A stretch of 64,000 nucleotides of DNA from Cupriavidus alkaliphilus (GCF_900094595.1 NZ_FMAD01000009.1:216202-280201); one strand, 5' to 3'; counted from the first letter of the stretch, positions 8,371-17,246 are shown. Translations and numbers: made by a program. The notes: generated by a model not told the origin, from the sequence alone.

Positions 8371-9696
8371 ATGACTACCATCCTGCAGCACATTCCTACC
8401 GGCCAGCGCGTCGGTATCGCCTTCTCCGGCGGCCTTGACACCAGCGCGGCACTCCTCTGGATGCGCCAGAAGGGCGCTGTCCCCTACGCCTACACCGCCA
8501 ACCTGGGCCAGCCCGACGAGCCCGACTACGACGACATCCCGCGCCGCGCCAAGGCCTACGGCGCCGAGGAAGCCCGCCTGGTCGACTGCCGCGCGCAGCT
8601 GGTGGCCGAGGGCATCGCCGCGCTGCAGTGCGGTGCCTTCCATATCTCCACCGCCGGCATCACCTACTTCAACACCACCCCGATCGGCCGCGCCGTCACC
8701 GGCACCATGCTGGTCGCCGCGATGAAGGAAGACGGCGTCAACATCTGGGGCGACGGCAGCACCTTCAAGGGCAACGACATCGAGCGCTTCTACCGCTACG
8801 GCCTGCTGACCAACCCCGGCCTGCAGATCTACAAGCCGTGGCTGGACCAGCAGTTCATCGACGAACTGGGCGGCCGCGCCGAGATGTCCGAGTTCATGCG
8901 CCAGAACGGCTTCGACTACAAGATGTCGGCCGAGAAGGCGTACTCGACCGACTCCAACATGCTGGGCGCGACCCACGAGGCCAAGGACCTGGAGCACCTG
9001 GATTCGGGCATCCGCATCGTCCAGCCGATCATGGGCGTGCAGTTCTGGCGCGATGACGTCGAAGTCAAGCGCGAGGAAGTCACCGTGCGCTTCGAGGAAG
9101 GCCAGCCGGTGGCGCTGAACGGCCAGACCTTCGCCAACGCCGTCGACCTGTTCATGGAAGCCAACCGCATCGGCGGCCGCCATGGCCTGGGCATGAGCGA
9201 CCAGATCGAGAACCGCATCATCGAAGCCAAGAGCCGCGGCATCTACGAAGCCCCGGGCCTGGCGCTGCTGTTCATCGCCTACGAGCGCCTGATCACCGGC
9301 ATCCACAACGAAGACACCATCGAGCAGTACCGCGACAACGGCCGCCGCCTGGGCCGCCTGCTGTACCAGGGCCGCTGGTTCGACCCGCAGGCCATCATGC
9401 TGCGTGAAACCGCCCAGCGCTGGGTCGCCGGCGCCATCACCGGCGAGGTCACCATCGAACTGCGCCGCGGCAACGACTACTCGATCCTGAACACCACCTC
9501 GCCCAACCTGACCTACAAGCCGGAACGGCTGACCATGGAAAAGGGCGAGTCGATGTTCACGCCGCTGGACCGCATCGGCCAGCTGACCATGCGCACGCTG
9601 GATATCGTCGATACGCGCGAGAAGCTGCAGACGTATGCCAAGACCGGCCTGCTGTCGACGCAGGTCAGCGCTTCGCTGCCGAAGCTGGAAGACTGA
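8371..9696 (+). CDS. argG: Argininosuccinate synthase
   Basis: 441 residues; ligates citrulline and aspartate with ATP in arginine synthesis. The ATP-pyrophosphatase motif SGGLDTS is at 19-25, and conserved segments such as GNDIERFYRYG, KPWLDQQFIDELGGR and YSTDSNMLGATHEAKDLE are intact. The length and MTTILQHIPTGQRVGIAFSGG start match the long (E. coli-type, about 445 aa) ArgG class rather than the 400-residue class. It is a single-gene unit with its own leader and a strong terminator downstream. Confidence 0.98.
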   Translation: MTTILQHIPTGQRVGIAFSGGLDTSAALLWMRQKGAVPYAYTANLGQPDEPDYDDIPRRAKAYGAEEARLVDCRAQLVAEGIAALQCGAFHISTAGITYFNTTPIGRAVTGTMLVAAMKEDGVNIWGDGSTFKGNDIERFYRYGLLTNPGLQIYKPWLDQQFIDELGGRAEMSEFMRQNGFDYKMSAEKAYSTDSNMLGATHEAKDLEHLDSGIRIVQPIMGVQFWRDDVEVKREEVTVRFEEGQPVALNGQTFANAVDLFMEANRIGGRHGLGMSDQIENRIIEAKSRGIYEAPGLALLFIAYERLITGIHNEDTIEQYRDNGRRLGRLLYQGRWFDPQAIMLRETAQRWVAGAITGEVTIELRRGNDYSILNTTSPNLTYKPERLTMEKGESMFTPLDRIGQLTMRTLDIVDTREKLQTYAKTGLLSTQVSASLPKLED

Positions 9697-9732
9697 GCTT
9701 CGCGCTGCCCCGCCTGACCGCGGGACCGCCAG

Positions 9733-9763
9733 AAACCGGCACCTCAGGGTGCCGGTTTTTTTT
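9733..9763 (+). terminator. Rho-independent terminator of argG
   Basis: Stem ACCGGCACC (9735-9743), loop TCAG, ACCGGCACC complement GGTGCCGGT (9748-9756), then a run of eight T (9756-9763), 38 bp after the argG stop. Textbook intrinsic terminator. Confidence 0.93.
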
Positions 9764-9783
9764 GTCTCGGCGTTTTCCCCACC

Positions 9784-9822
9784 TGTCCCGTAATGTCAAG
9801 CGTACGTCCCGGAATATCAAAC
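9784..9822. promoter_or_regulatory. AraC-type operator: 21-bp-phased direct repeat upstream of MFS operon
   Basis: TGTCCCGTAATGTCAA begins at 9784 and CGTCCCGGAATATCAA begins at 9805, exactly 21 bp (two helical turns) apart, as expected for an AraC-family dimer. A third TGTCCCG is at 9828. The same motif at the same spacing occurs at 14841-14881 next to the AraC gene at 13809-14813. The site is about 105 bp upstream of the MFS start. Confidence 0.65.
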
Positions 9823-9927
9823 CGCGCTGTCCCGATCGCCAGATACTGGCTGCGCTCGCCCGCCACTTTGCGCGGGCACTGAACGCACGGCGGCGCCAAG
9901 ACCGCCGCCCGGCTTCCGGAGACGCCC

Positions 9928-11283
9928 ATGCCCAGATCCCGCCTTGCCCTTGCCGCCGCATCCGCCGCGCCGACGCCGGCCGCACCCGCGGCTGCCGGAA
10001 CGCGCTATGCGTGGCTGGTCTTTGCGCTGACCTTTGCGCTGCTGCTGTCCGACTATATGTCGCGCCAGGTGCTCAATGCCGTGTTTCCGCTGCTGAAGGC
10101 CGAATGGCAGCTGGGGGATACGGAGCTGGGGGCACTCGGCGGGGTGGTGGCGCTGATGGTGGGCGTGCTGGCGATCCCGCTGTCGCTGCTGGCCGACCGC
10201 TGGGGCCGGGTGCGCAGCCTGATCCTGATGGCGGCGCTGTGGAGCCTGGCCACGCTGGGCTGCGCGCTGGCGGGCAGTTTCGGCCAGATGTTCCTGGCGC
10301 GGCTGTGCGTCGGCATCGGCGAGGCCGCATACGGCAGCGTCGGCATCGCGGTGGTGGTGTCGGTGTTCCCGCGCCACCTGCGCGCCAGCCTCAGCGCCGC
10401 GTTTATCGCCGGCGGCGCGTTCGGCTCGGTGCTGGGCATGGGACTGGGCGGCATCCTGTCCGCGCATTTCGGCTGGCGCATGGCCTTTGCCGGGATGGCC
10501 GCGTTCGGGCTGGCGATGGTGGCCTGCTACGCGCTGACGATCAGCGAGCAGCGGCTGCGCCGGCTGCAGCAGCGCATCGGCGCTGACAGCGAGCAAGGCA
10601 ACAGCGATGCGGCCGCGGCGCGCCAGCTGGCGCCGCGCCGGATCGTGCGCGAGCTGCTGACGCTGCCGTCGATGCTCTGCGCCTGCGCCGGCAGCGCCTT
10701 GCAGCTGCTGGTGATGGCCGCGCTGCTGGCGTGGCTGCCAAGCTTCCTGGCGCGCGAGTACGGCATGGCCACCGGCCGTGCCGGCGCGGTGGCGGCGCTG
10801 CTGGTGCTGGTGGCCGGCGCCGGCATGGTGGCCTGCGGCGCGCTGACCGACCGCGTGGCGCGGCGCGCGCCCGGGCGCAAATGGCACATGGCCATCGGCT
10901 ACAGCCTGGCCTGCTGCGTGCTGTTGATGACGGCGTTCCGGCTGCCCGCCGGCACCGCGCAACTGGTGCTGATCGGGGCGGGCATGCTGGTGGTGGGCGG
11001 CTGCGCCGGCCCGGCCAGCGCGATGGTGGCCAACCTGACGCGGCCCGCCATCCACGCCACCGCGTTTGCCACGCTGACGCTCATCAACAACCTGCTGGGC
11101 CTGGCGCCGGGCCCGTTCCTGACCGGCGTGCTGGCCGACCGCATCGGCCTGCCCGGCGCGCTGCAATGGATTCCGCTGGCCGGCGCCGCCGCCACGCTGC
11201 TGTTCTGTATCGGCCGCCGTCACTATGCCGCGGACCTGCGGCGCCTGGATGGCCAACCCGTGCCCCACGCCGTTCCTGCCTGA
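9928..11283 (+). CDS. MFS transporter
   Basis: 451 residues with about twelve membrane segments. The cytoplasmic loop between segments 2 and 3 carries the MFS signature LADRWGRVRS. It resembles aromatic/organic-acid:proton symporters and related sugar-acid carriers, but the substrate is not determinable. It heads a likely operon with an alpha/beta hydrolase (17 bp downstream) and a porin, consistent with outer- and inner-membrane uptake of one compound plus an ester- or amide-cleaving step. The phased repeats upstream suggest control by the AraC protein at 13809-14813. Confidence 0.88.
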   Translation: MPRSRLALAAASAAPTPAAPAAAGTRYAWLVFALTFALLLSDYMSRQVLNAVFPLLKAEWQLGDTELGALGGVVALMVGVLAIPLSLLADRWGRVRSLILMAALWSLATLGCALAGSFGQMFLARLCVGIGEAAYGSVGIAVVVSVFPRHLRASLSAAFIAGGAFGSVLGMGLGGILSAHFGWRMAFAGMAAFGLAMVACYALTISEQRLRRLQQRIGADSEQGNSDAAAARQLAPRRIVRELLTLPSMLCACAGSALQLLVMAALLAWLPSFLAREYGMATGRAGAVAALLVLVAGAGMVACGALTDRVARRAPGRKWHMAIGYSLACCVLLMTAFRLPAGTAQLVLIGAGMLVVGGCAGPASAMVANLTRPAIHATAFATLTLINNLLGLAPGPFLTGVLADRIGLPGALQWIPLAGAAATLLFCIGRRHYAADLRRLDGQPVPHAVPA

Positions 11284-11300
11284 CCCTTTCCGATCCCACC

Positions 11301-11894
11301 ATGACTGCTACCCCCTCACCCACCATCCTGATGGTGCCGGGCCTGCGCGACCACGTCGCCGAGCACTGGCAGACCCTGCTGCAAGCCGAACTTCTGGACC
11401 AGGGACATGACGCCCGCTGCGTGCCGCCGCTTGAGCACGACAAGCTCAGCCGCGCCGCCCGCGTCGCCGCGCTCGAGACGGCGCTGGCAGCCATCGACGG
11501 GCCGGTGGTGCTGGTGGCACACAGCGCCGGCGTAATGATCACCGTGCATTGGGCGGCGCGGCACCGCCGTCCGATCCGGGGTGCGCTGCTGGTGACGCCG
11601 CCGGATTTCACGCAGCCGCTGCCGCCCGGCTATCCGGCGCAGCCGGACCTGGCGCAGGCCGGCTGGCTGCCGACGCCGCTGGCGCCATTGCCGTTCCCCA
11701 GCCTGGTGGCGGCCAGCCGCAACGATCCGCTGGCCAGCCGTGCGCGCGTCGCCGAGATGGCCGCCGCCTGGGGCAGCCGGCTGGTCGACCTGGGCAACGT
11801 CGGCCATCTCAACCCCGCCGCCGGCTACGGTCCATGGCCACGCGCCCATGCCTTGCTGGCGGAACTGGAGACACTGGTCGCACAGCAGGCCTGA
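11301..11894 (+). CDS. RBBP9/YdeN-family alpha/beta hydrolase
   Basis: 197 residues. The serine-hydrolase nucleophile is S75 in VAHSAGV, with a later Asp in ASRNDPLA and His in GNVGHLNP completing the triad. The short length and MVPGLRDHVAEHWQTLL start match the RBBP9/YdeN group, not larger esterases. The substrate is unknown. It is placed 17 bp after the MFS gene and 68 bp before the porin gene. The ATG at 11301 gives the expected family N-terminus; the longer open frame overlaps the MFS gene and is rejected. Confidence 0.88.
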   Translation: MTATPSPTILMVPGLRDHVAEHWQTLLQAELLDQGHDARCVPPLEHDKLSRAARVAALETALAAIDGPVVLVAHSAGVMITVHWAARHRRPIRGALLVTPPDFTQPLPPGYPAQPDLAQAGWLPTPLAPLPFPSLVAASRNDPLASRARVAEMAAAWGSRLVDLGNVGHLNPAAGYGPWPRAHALLAELETLVAQQA

Positions 11895-11962
11895 GCGCGC
11901 CGCAGCGCGCGCCACAACAAGAGCATCCGGCCATCCAGGCCGGGCCAACAAGGAGGAGACCA

Positions 11963-13126
11963 ATGAAAAACAGAAACGCCGTCATGGCGCTGATGCTGTC
12001 GTGCCCGCTGGCGGCCGCCGCGCAATCGTCGGTCACGCTGTATGGCGTGGCCGACATCAACGTCGAATACGTCAATCGCATCGGTGCGGTGCCGGTCGCG
12101 GCGAACGGCTTCAACCCGGGTCCCGGCGACAAGGTGTTCCGCATGGCTTCGGGCGGCCTGTCGGGCTCGCGCTGGGGCCTGCGCGGCATGGAGGACCTGG
12201 GCGCCGGATGGCAGGCCTCGTTCGTGCTGGAAAGCGGCTTCAGCGTCGACAACGGCACGCTGCAGCAGGGCGGGCGGCTGTTTGGCCGCCAGGCGTTCGT
12301 CGCGCTGCGGCACGCCGGCATCGGCCAGCTCAGCCTGGGCCGCCAGTACACGTCGATCTTCGAGGCCCTGGCAAATTTCTCGCCCACGGCTTATGCCACG
12401 CAATACGAACCGGTGGTGTTGCAGGCCGGCGCCAATTTCCGCGAGGACAACACCGTCAAGTACACCGGCCAGTTCGGCCCGCTGACGGCGCGCGCGCACT
12501 GGTCGTTCGGCGCCGGGCTGGCGCTGCCGCAGACGGTTGGCATTGCCACGCCGATCGGCGGCAACGGCGAAGTGCCCGGCCAGTTCCGCCGCGACACCGC
12601 CTATGGCGCCTCGCTCGCGTATGCCGCCGGACCGTTCGGCGCCACCGTCGGCTATGACCAGTGGAACCCGACCATCGGCACCAGCAGCGGCACCGTGCGC
12701 AAGGCCGTGGTGGGCGCCAGCTACACCTTTGGCCCGGCCAAGGTCATGGGCGGTTACCGCTGGGGCCAGAACAAGAACGCTGCCGACGTGGTGATCCAGC
12801 GCGACGACTATTACTGGATCGGCGCCACCTACCAGGTCAACCCGGCGGTGGGGCTGACGCTCGAATACAACTACGACAACGTCAGGAGCCTGTTCGGCGA
12901 TACGCAGGTGGCCAATCCGTGGCAGATCGCCTTTGTTGCCACCTATGCGTTCTCGCGGCGCACCGATGTGTACCTGTCGACCGCCTACGCGCGCAACGCC
13001 GGGCTGATGCTGGAATCACTGGCCACGGTTTATGCCAACAGCCTGTCGCTGGGCAATAGCTATGCCGCGGGCAACGGGCAACGCAGTATGGTGGGGGTGG
13101 CGTTGGGGGTGAGGCATAAGTTTTGA
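11963..13126 (+). CDS. Gram-negative general porin (OmpC-like)
   Basis: 387 residues with signal peptide MKNRNAVMALMLSCPLAAAA and mature start QSSVTLYGVADINVEYVN, typical of 16-strand burkholderial porins. The motif GSRWGLRGMEDLG and the terminal Phe (ALGVRHKF), the BAM recognition signal, are present. It forms a trimeric diffusion channel in the outer membrane. AGGAGGAG at 11950-11957 sits correctly for the ATG at 11963. Last gene of the MFS/hydrolase/porin unit. Confidence 0.94.
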   Translation: MKNRNAVMALMLSCPLAAAAQSSVTLYGVADINVEYVNRIGAVPVAANGFNPGPGDKVFRMASGGLSGSRWGLRGMEDLGAGWQASFVLESGFSVDNGTLQQGGRLFGRQAFVALRHAGIGQLSLGRQYTSIFEALANFSPTAYATQYEPVVLQAGANFREDNTVKYTGQFGPLTARAHWSFGAGLALPQTVGIATPIGGNGEVPGQFRRDTAYGASLAYAAGPFGATVGYDQWNPTIGTSSGTVRKAVVGASYTFGPAKVMGGYRWGQNKNAADVVIQRDDYYWIGATYQVNPAVGLTLEYNYDNVRSLFGDTQVANPWQIAFVATYAFSRRTDVYLSTAYARNAGLMLESLATVYANSLSLGNSYAAGNGQRSMVGVALGVRHKF

Positions 13127-13141
13127 ATGTTGTTGGTGTGT

Positions 13142-13399
13142 GTCGTTATGCGGGCGGTTTTTGTGCTTGGCACACGTGGCTGTTTCGCCGGCGTAGCCGG
13201 CGAGTCACTTCTTGTCCAAGCGACAAGAAGTAACCAAGAAACGCGTCGCCTATGCGGCTGGCAATCCATTCCACGGTGTTGGTAGTTCGCACGGTGGTGC
13301 TTGCCGTTTGGGCGTGGTTGCCTGTTCGACCCTGCTACGCCATGTGAGTCAGGGATAGTGCCTTCGATAACCCACTATTGAACGATCCCCATGCAGGGC
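13142..13399 (+). repeat. Left arm of a 657-bp inverted-repeat element
   Basis: This ~258-bp arm aligns end to end with the reverse complement of 13541-13798, with roughly 70-75% identity judged by eye. It carries the hairpin CGCCGGC/GCCGGCG near 13187-13203 and the hairpin ACTTCTTGTC / GACAAGAAGT at 13207-13231. The innermost part TCCCCATGCAGGGC (13386-13399) matches its partner perfectly. Confidence 0.85.
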
Positions 13400-13540
13400 G
13401 TAGGCCGCCTGCTGCCAAACGACATCGCGGGGACGCCTACGGCTGCTGCGCGGGCTCAAAAGGCGCTGACGGGCATTGGGCGCTTGCGCGAAGCGCAGCC
13501 GAAGGCGTTGATGCGGTATCGCTCGCCAGCCCGGGCCACC

Positions 13541-13798
13541 GCCCTGCATGGGGATCGTCCAAAAGCCGGTTAACGAAGGCAGCGGTCCAGACTCACCTGG
13601 CGTAGCAGGGCCGAACGGGCACCCACATCCAAACGGCAAGCACCGCCGCCCATATGACCAGCGCCGCTCAATTTATAGCCAGCCGCTCAGGCGACGCGCT
13701 CTTTGCCTACTTTCTGTCGCTCGGACAGAAAGTAGGTCGCCGGCTACGCCGGCGAAACAGCCACGCCCGCCAAGCACCAAAACCCCCCGTATAGCGAA
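13541..13798 (-). repeat. Right arm of the 657-bp inverted-repeat element
   Basis: Reverse-complement partner of 13142-13399, separated from it by a 141-bp centre (13400-13540). Its hairpin arms at 13709-13718 and 13724-13733 differ from those of the left arm at two base pairs, and both differences are compensatory, so the stem is kept. No transposase or reading frame is associated. Confidence 0.85.
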
Positions 13799-13808
13799 AA
13801 GCCCAAAA

Positions 13809-14813
13809 TCAATCCCCCCCATCCCCCCGCCACGCCGACACACTGCGCCCGAAGCGCCCGCTGAACCAGCGCGAGAACGCGCTCAGCGACGAAAACCCCA
13901 GCAGCGCGGCCACTTCCGACAGCGGCCGCTCGCGGTTTTCCAGGTAGCGGATCACCAGGTCGGCGCGGGCCTCGGCGAGGATGTCGGAGTAGGTGGTGTG
14001 CGCCTGGCCGAGGCGCCGGTGCACGGTGCGGCGGTCGACGCTGAGATGCTGGGCCACGCGCTCCACCGAGCACAGGCCGGTCGGCAGCAACGCGTACACC
14101 AGCTTGCGCACCATGTCCGGCATGGTGGCCGCGGTCGATTGCGCCAGCAGCGTGCCGAGATACTGCTTCACCTGCTGCGCCATCACCGGGTCGTACGACG
14201 GCAACGGTGCTTCCAGGTCCGCGGCCTGGCAGACGATGCCGTCGAAGTCCTGGTTGAACGAGCCGGCCATGCCAAACACGCGCGCGTACGTCGCCGTGCT
14301 GGCCGGCGCCGGATGCGTGAAGCAGATGCTGCGCGGGCGCCACGATGGCCCCAGGAACAGCTTCAGCATGCGGAATACCACACCCACCGCCAGGTCGGTG
14401 GCCTGGCGCAGGGTGCCCGGCGCTTCGCTGAGGACCTGCAGCCGGATCATCACCAGGTCATCGCTGTCTTCGACGCGCATCGCCAGCGATTCATTCTGCA
14501 GGCCCATGTAGCGCACCATCGACTCCAGCGCGCGGCGCAGCGTCGGTTCCTCGCGCACCACGAAGGCCAGCGGGCCCAGGTTGGAGAACTCGCGCAGCTC
14601 GGCCATGCGCAGGCCGAAATCGTCGGCCCCGGCGGCGCGCGCCGATGCATCCAGCAGGCGGCCCACCGATGCCGCCGGGATGCGGATATCGGGGTCCAGC
14701 AGCGCCGAGCGGTTGATCTTCGCGGCCCTGAGCTGCTGGTACGGATCCAGCCCCAGCGCACGCGCGACTTCGACGTAGTTGGTCAGGCTGGCACTGCGCA
14801 GGTAGTAGGACAT
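13809..14813 (-). CDS. AraC-family regulator (OruR/ArgR-type N-terminal domain)
   Basis: 334 residues. Residues about 20-210 are the arabinose-operon-regulator-like ligand domain (PF12625 type, typified by OruR and LhpR). The C-terminal about 235-330 is the double helix-turn-helix (RRTVHRRLGQ and SEVAALLGFSSLSAFSRWF). It is divergent from the BKACE gene, with a 21-bp-phased direct repeat between them. The same repeat precedes the MFS operon at 9928, so it probably controls both sides. The ligand is unknown. The 332-residue AraC protein at 21012 is a clear paralogue. Confidence 0.92.
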   Translation of the reverse strand: MSYYLRSASLTNYVEVARALGLDPYQQLRAAKINRSALLDPDIRIPAASVGRLLDASARAAGADDFGLRMAELREFSNLGPLAFVVREEPTLRRALESMVRYMGLQNESLAMRVEDSDDLVMIRLQVLSEAPGTLRQATDLAVGVVFRMLKLFLGPSWRPRSICFTHPAPASTATYARVFGMAGSFNQDFDGIVCQAADLEAPLPSYDPVMAQQVKQYLGTLLAQSTAATMPDMVRKLVYALLPTGLCSVERVAQHLSVDRRTVHRRLGQAHTTYSDILAEARADLVIRYLENRERPLSEVAALLGFSSLSAFSRWFSGRFGRSVSAWRGDGGD

Positions 14814-14840
14814 GACAACGGCTTCCGGGCTTTCCCTGAG

Positions 14841-14881
14841 TGTCCCGAAATGTAAATCGGTTGTCCCGGATCGTCAAATCG
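14841..14881. promoter_or_regulatory. AraC-type operator between regulator and BKACE gene
   Basis: TGTCCCGAAATGTAAATCG begins at 14841 and TGTCCCGGATCGTCAAATCG at 14862, 21 bp apart. The shared core is TGTCCCG-n-A-nn-GT-n-AA. It lies 28 bp from the AraC start and about 50 bp upstream of the BKACE ATG, fitting autoregulation and activation. The match to 9784-9822 is the main support. Confidence 0.7.
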
Positions 14882-14930
14882 CCGCGGTCCGTTGATCGAT
14901 ACTCCAGTCACCAACCAACCGGAGCGATCT

Positions 14931-15989
14931 ATGCAATTCCTCGACGATTCCCTGCACCCCGAGAACATGGACAAGGTGGTGATCACCGTGGCCCCGTATG
15001 GCCCCGAGTGGATGCCGCAGGACTTCCCCGAGGACATCCCGGTCACCATGGAAGAACAGGTGCAGAAGGCGGTCGATTGCTACAACGCCGGCGCCACCGT
15101 GCTGCACCTGCATGTGCGCGAACTCGACGGCAAGGGCTCCAAGCGCCTGTCCAAGTTCAACGAGCTGATCGCCGGCGTGCGCGCCGCGGTGCCGGACATG
15201 ATCATCCAGGTCGGCGGCTCGATCTCGTTCGCGCCGGAAGACGACGGCCAGGAGGCCAAGTGGCTGTCCGACGACACCCGCCACATGCTGGCCGAGCTGC
15301 AGCCCAAGCCGGACCAGGTCACCGTGGCCATCAACACCACGCAGATGAACATCATGGAGCTGCTCTATCCCGAGTACCTGAAGGGAACCTCGCTGGAGCA
15401 CCCGGCCTACCAGGCCGCCTATCGCGAGATGACCGTGCCGGCGGGCCCGGGCTGGGTCGAAGAGCACCTGCGCCGGCTGCAGGCCTCGGGCATCCAGCCG
15501 CACTTCCAGCTCACCGGCATGCATGCGCTGGAAACGCTGGAGCGGCTGGTGCGCGCGGGCGTCTACACCGGCCCGCTGAACCTGACCTGGATCGGCATCG
15601 GCGGCGGCTTTGACGGCCCCAACCCGTTCAACTTCTTCAACTTCGTGCACCGCGCCCCGGACGGCTGCACGCTGACCGCCGAGTCGCTGCTGAAGAACGT
15701 GCTGCCGTTCAACATGATGGCGATGGCGATGGGCCTGCACCCGCGCTGCGGCATCGAGGACACCATCATCGACCAGCACGGCAAGCGCATGACCTCGGTG
15801 CAGCAGATCGAGCAGTGCGTGCGCGTGGCGCGCGAACTGGGCCGCGAGATCGCCTCCGGCCAGGAAGCGCGCGAGATCTACCGCATCGGCACCTGGTACG
15901 ACAGCGCCGAGGCCACGCTGCAGGCCAACGGCATGGCCCCCAACCGCAAGTCGGGGCAGAAGAACCTGCCGCTGCGCGCGGCGGCCTGA
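14931..15989 (+). CDS. BKACE (3-keto-5-aminohexanoate cleavage enzyme) family protein
   Basis: 352 residues of the DUF849/BKACE TIM-barrel family (PF05853). These zinc enzymes condense a beta-keto acid with acetyl-CoA to give acetoacetate and a new CoA ester. The metal His pair is in TVLHLHVRE (H59, H61), and GGSISF, TTQMN and WIGIGGGFDG are conserved positions. The keto-acid specificity cannot be read. GGAG lies six bases before the ATG at 14931, which is chosen over an in-frame upstream start. Followed by DUF1289 and a Bug receptor gene. Confidence 0.9.
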   Translation: MQFLDDSLHPENMDKVVITVAPYGPEWMPQDFPEDIPVTMEEQVQKAVDCYNAGATVLHLHVRELDGKGSKRLSKFNELIAGVRAAVPDMIIQVGGSISFAPEDDGQEAKWLSDDTRHMLAELQPKPDQVTVAINTTQMNIMELLYPEYLKGTSLEHPAYQAAYREMTVPAGPGWVEEHLRRLQASGIQPHFQLTGMHALETLERLVRAGVYTGPLNLTWIGIGGGFDGPNPFNFFNFVHRAPDGCTLTAESLLKNVLPFNMMAMAMGLHPRCGIEDTIIDQHGKRMTSVQQIEQCVRVARELGREIASGQEAREIYRIGTWYDSAEATLQANGMAPNRKSGQKNLPLRAAA

Positions 15990-16048
15990 CGGCCGTGGGC
16001 CGGGCAGGCGCACCGCCGGCCCGGTGCCAGGCATGACCGGAGTCCGCG

Positions 16049-16240
16049 ATGCATCACCCCGACGCCCTCGCCAATCCCTGCATCAACATTTGCCGGATGG
16101 ATCTTGCCAACCGCTATTGCCAGGGTTGCGGCCGGACCCGGCTTGAAATCGGCCGCTGGCTGCGGATGAGCGAGGCCGAACGCGCGCAGGTCCTGGCCGC
16201 GGTGCCTGCGCGCCGGGCAAGCAGCAGCCATACTACATAA
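16049..16240 (+). CDS. DUF1289 small Cys-rich protein
   Basis: 63 residues with NPCINICRMD and YCQGCGRTRLEI, the four-Cys signature of DUF1289 (C10, C14, then CxxC). It probably binds a metal; function unknown. It ends with the conserved W-x-x-M-SEAER segment before a short variable tail. It sits between BKACE and a Bug receptor gene (10 bp to the latter), so is part of that operon. Confidence 0.85.
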   Translation: MHHPDALANPCINICRMDLANRYCQGCGRTRLEIGRWLRMSEAERAQVLAAVPARRASSSHTT

Positions 16241-16250
16241 CGGAGACAAC

Positions 16251-17225
16251 ATGACCACCCGCCCCGCCTTCCTGCTGCGCATCGCCGCCGCCGCGGCCAG
16301 CCTCGCGCTGGCCGCGCCCTCTGCCATGGCCTGGACCGGCAAGCCGGTCCGGATGCTGGTGCCGGCGCCGGCCGGCGGCACCATGGATGTACTCGCGCGG
16401 CTGCTGGCGGACCAGCTGTCGGCGGACCTCGGCCAACCGGTGGTGGTCGACAACAAGCCCGGCGCCGGCGGTGGCATCGCCATCACCACCATGCTGGCGG
16501 CGCCCGCCGATGGCCAGACCATCATGGTCACCGCCAGCAACGTGCTGACCGAGGTGCCGCACGTGCTCAAGCCTGCGTTCGATCCGCTCAAGGATGTGCG
16601 CCCCGTTGCCGCCGTAGCGCGCTCGCGCATGGTGATGATCGGCGCGCCCGGCCTGCCGGCCAGGGATTTGAAGAGCCTGGTCGGCTATGCGCGCGCCAAT
16701 CCGGGCAAGCTCAGCTTTGCCTCGTACAGCGCCGGCACCGCCTCGCACTACGCCGGCATGATCATGAACCAGAAGGCCGGGCTGGACCTGCAGCACGTGC
16801 CCTTCGCCGGCTCGGCGCCCGCGCTGGCGCAGGTCATGGGCAACCAGATCGCGGTGATGTACGACGGCATGGTGACCTCGCTGCCGATGATCCGCGCCGG
16901 CAAGGTGCAGGTCTACGCCGTGGCGTCGAAGAGCCGCTCGGCGCTGCTGCCACAGGTGCCGACCTTCGCCGAACTGGGCTACCCGGAGATGGAGTTCAGC
17001 AACTGGGTGGGAGTGATTGCGTCGTCGAAACTGTCGCCTGAACTGGCGCAGAAGATCCATGCGGCGGCCTACAAGGCTGCTTCCGCGGCCAGGGTGCGCG
17101 AGCGCATGGAGGCGCTTGGCTACGAGCCGCTGCCGGCGCAGCCGTTGCCGCAGTTGAGCGAGTCGGTGGGCACGGAGTTCGAGCGCAATGCCGGCATCGT
17201 CAGGGCCTTTAATATCCAGCCCTGA
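16251..17225 (+). CDS. Bug-family tripartite tricarboxylate transporter substrate-binding protein
   Basis: 324 residues; signal peptide up to about AAPSAMA, then WTGKPVRMLVPAPAGGTMDVLARLL, the Bug family N-terminus, and VVDNKPGAGGG in the ligand loop. A periplasmic receptor for an organic acid, with no transporter membrane genes nearby. Its operon partner BKACE suggests a keto acid or its precursor as ligand; this is inference. Transcription likely stops at the hairpin at 17247. Confidence 0.93.
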   Translation: MTTRPAFLLRIAAAAASLALAAPSAMAWTGKPVRMLVPAPAGGTMDVLARLLADQLSADLGQPVVVDNKPGAGGGIAITTMLAAPADGQTIMVTASNVLTEVPHVLKPAFDPLKDVRPVAAVARSRMVMIGAPGLPARDLKSLVGYARANPGKLSFASYSAGTASHYAGMIMNQKAGLDLQHVPFAGSAPALAQVMGNQIAVMYDGMVTSLPMIRAGKVQVYAVASKSRSALLPQVPTFAELGYPEMEFSNWVGVIASSKLSPELAQKIHAAAYKAASAARVRERMEALGYEPLPAQPLPQLSESVGTEFERNAGIVRAFNIQP

Positions 17226-17246
17226 ATCCCTGCCTGCCAACGCAAA

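Larger units (their letters stand above)
13127..13808. other. 682-bp non-coding region between porin and AraC genes
   Basis: Almost fully occupied by the inverted-repeat element described separately (13142-13798). Short open frames inside it are poor in conserved features and are not called. The element fits the gap nearly exactly: it starts 16 bp after the porin stop and ends 11 bp before the AraC stop. Confidence 0.6.

Noticed and set aside
13384..13605. Short frames inside the inverted-repeat element
   Set aside because: They arise from the two arms and the centre, lack ribosome sites and show no conserved sequence.
13142..13798. Insertion sequence or transposon
   Set aside because: Long inverted arms but no transposase or target duplication visible; kept as a repeat element only.
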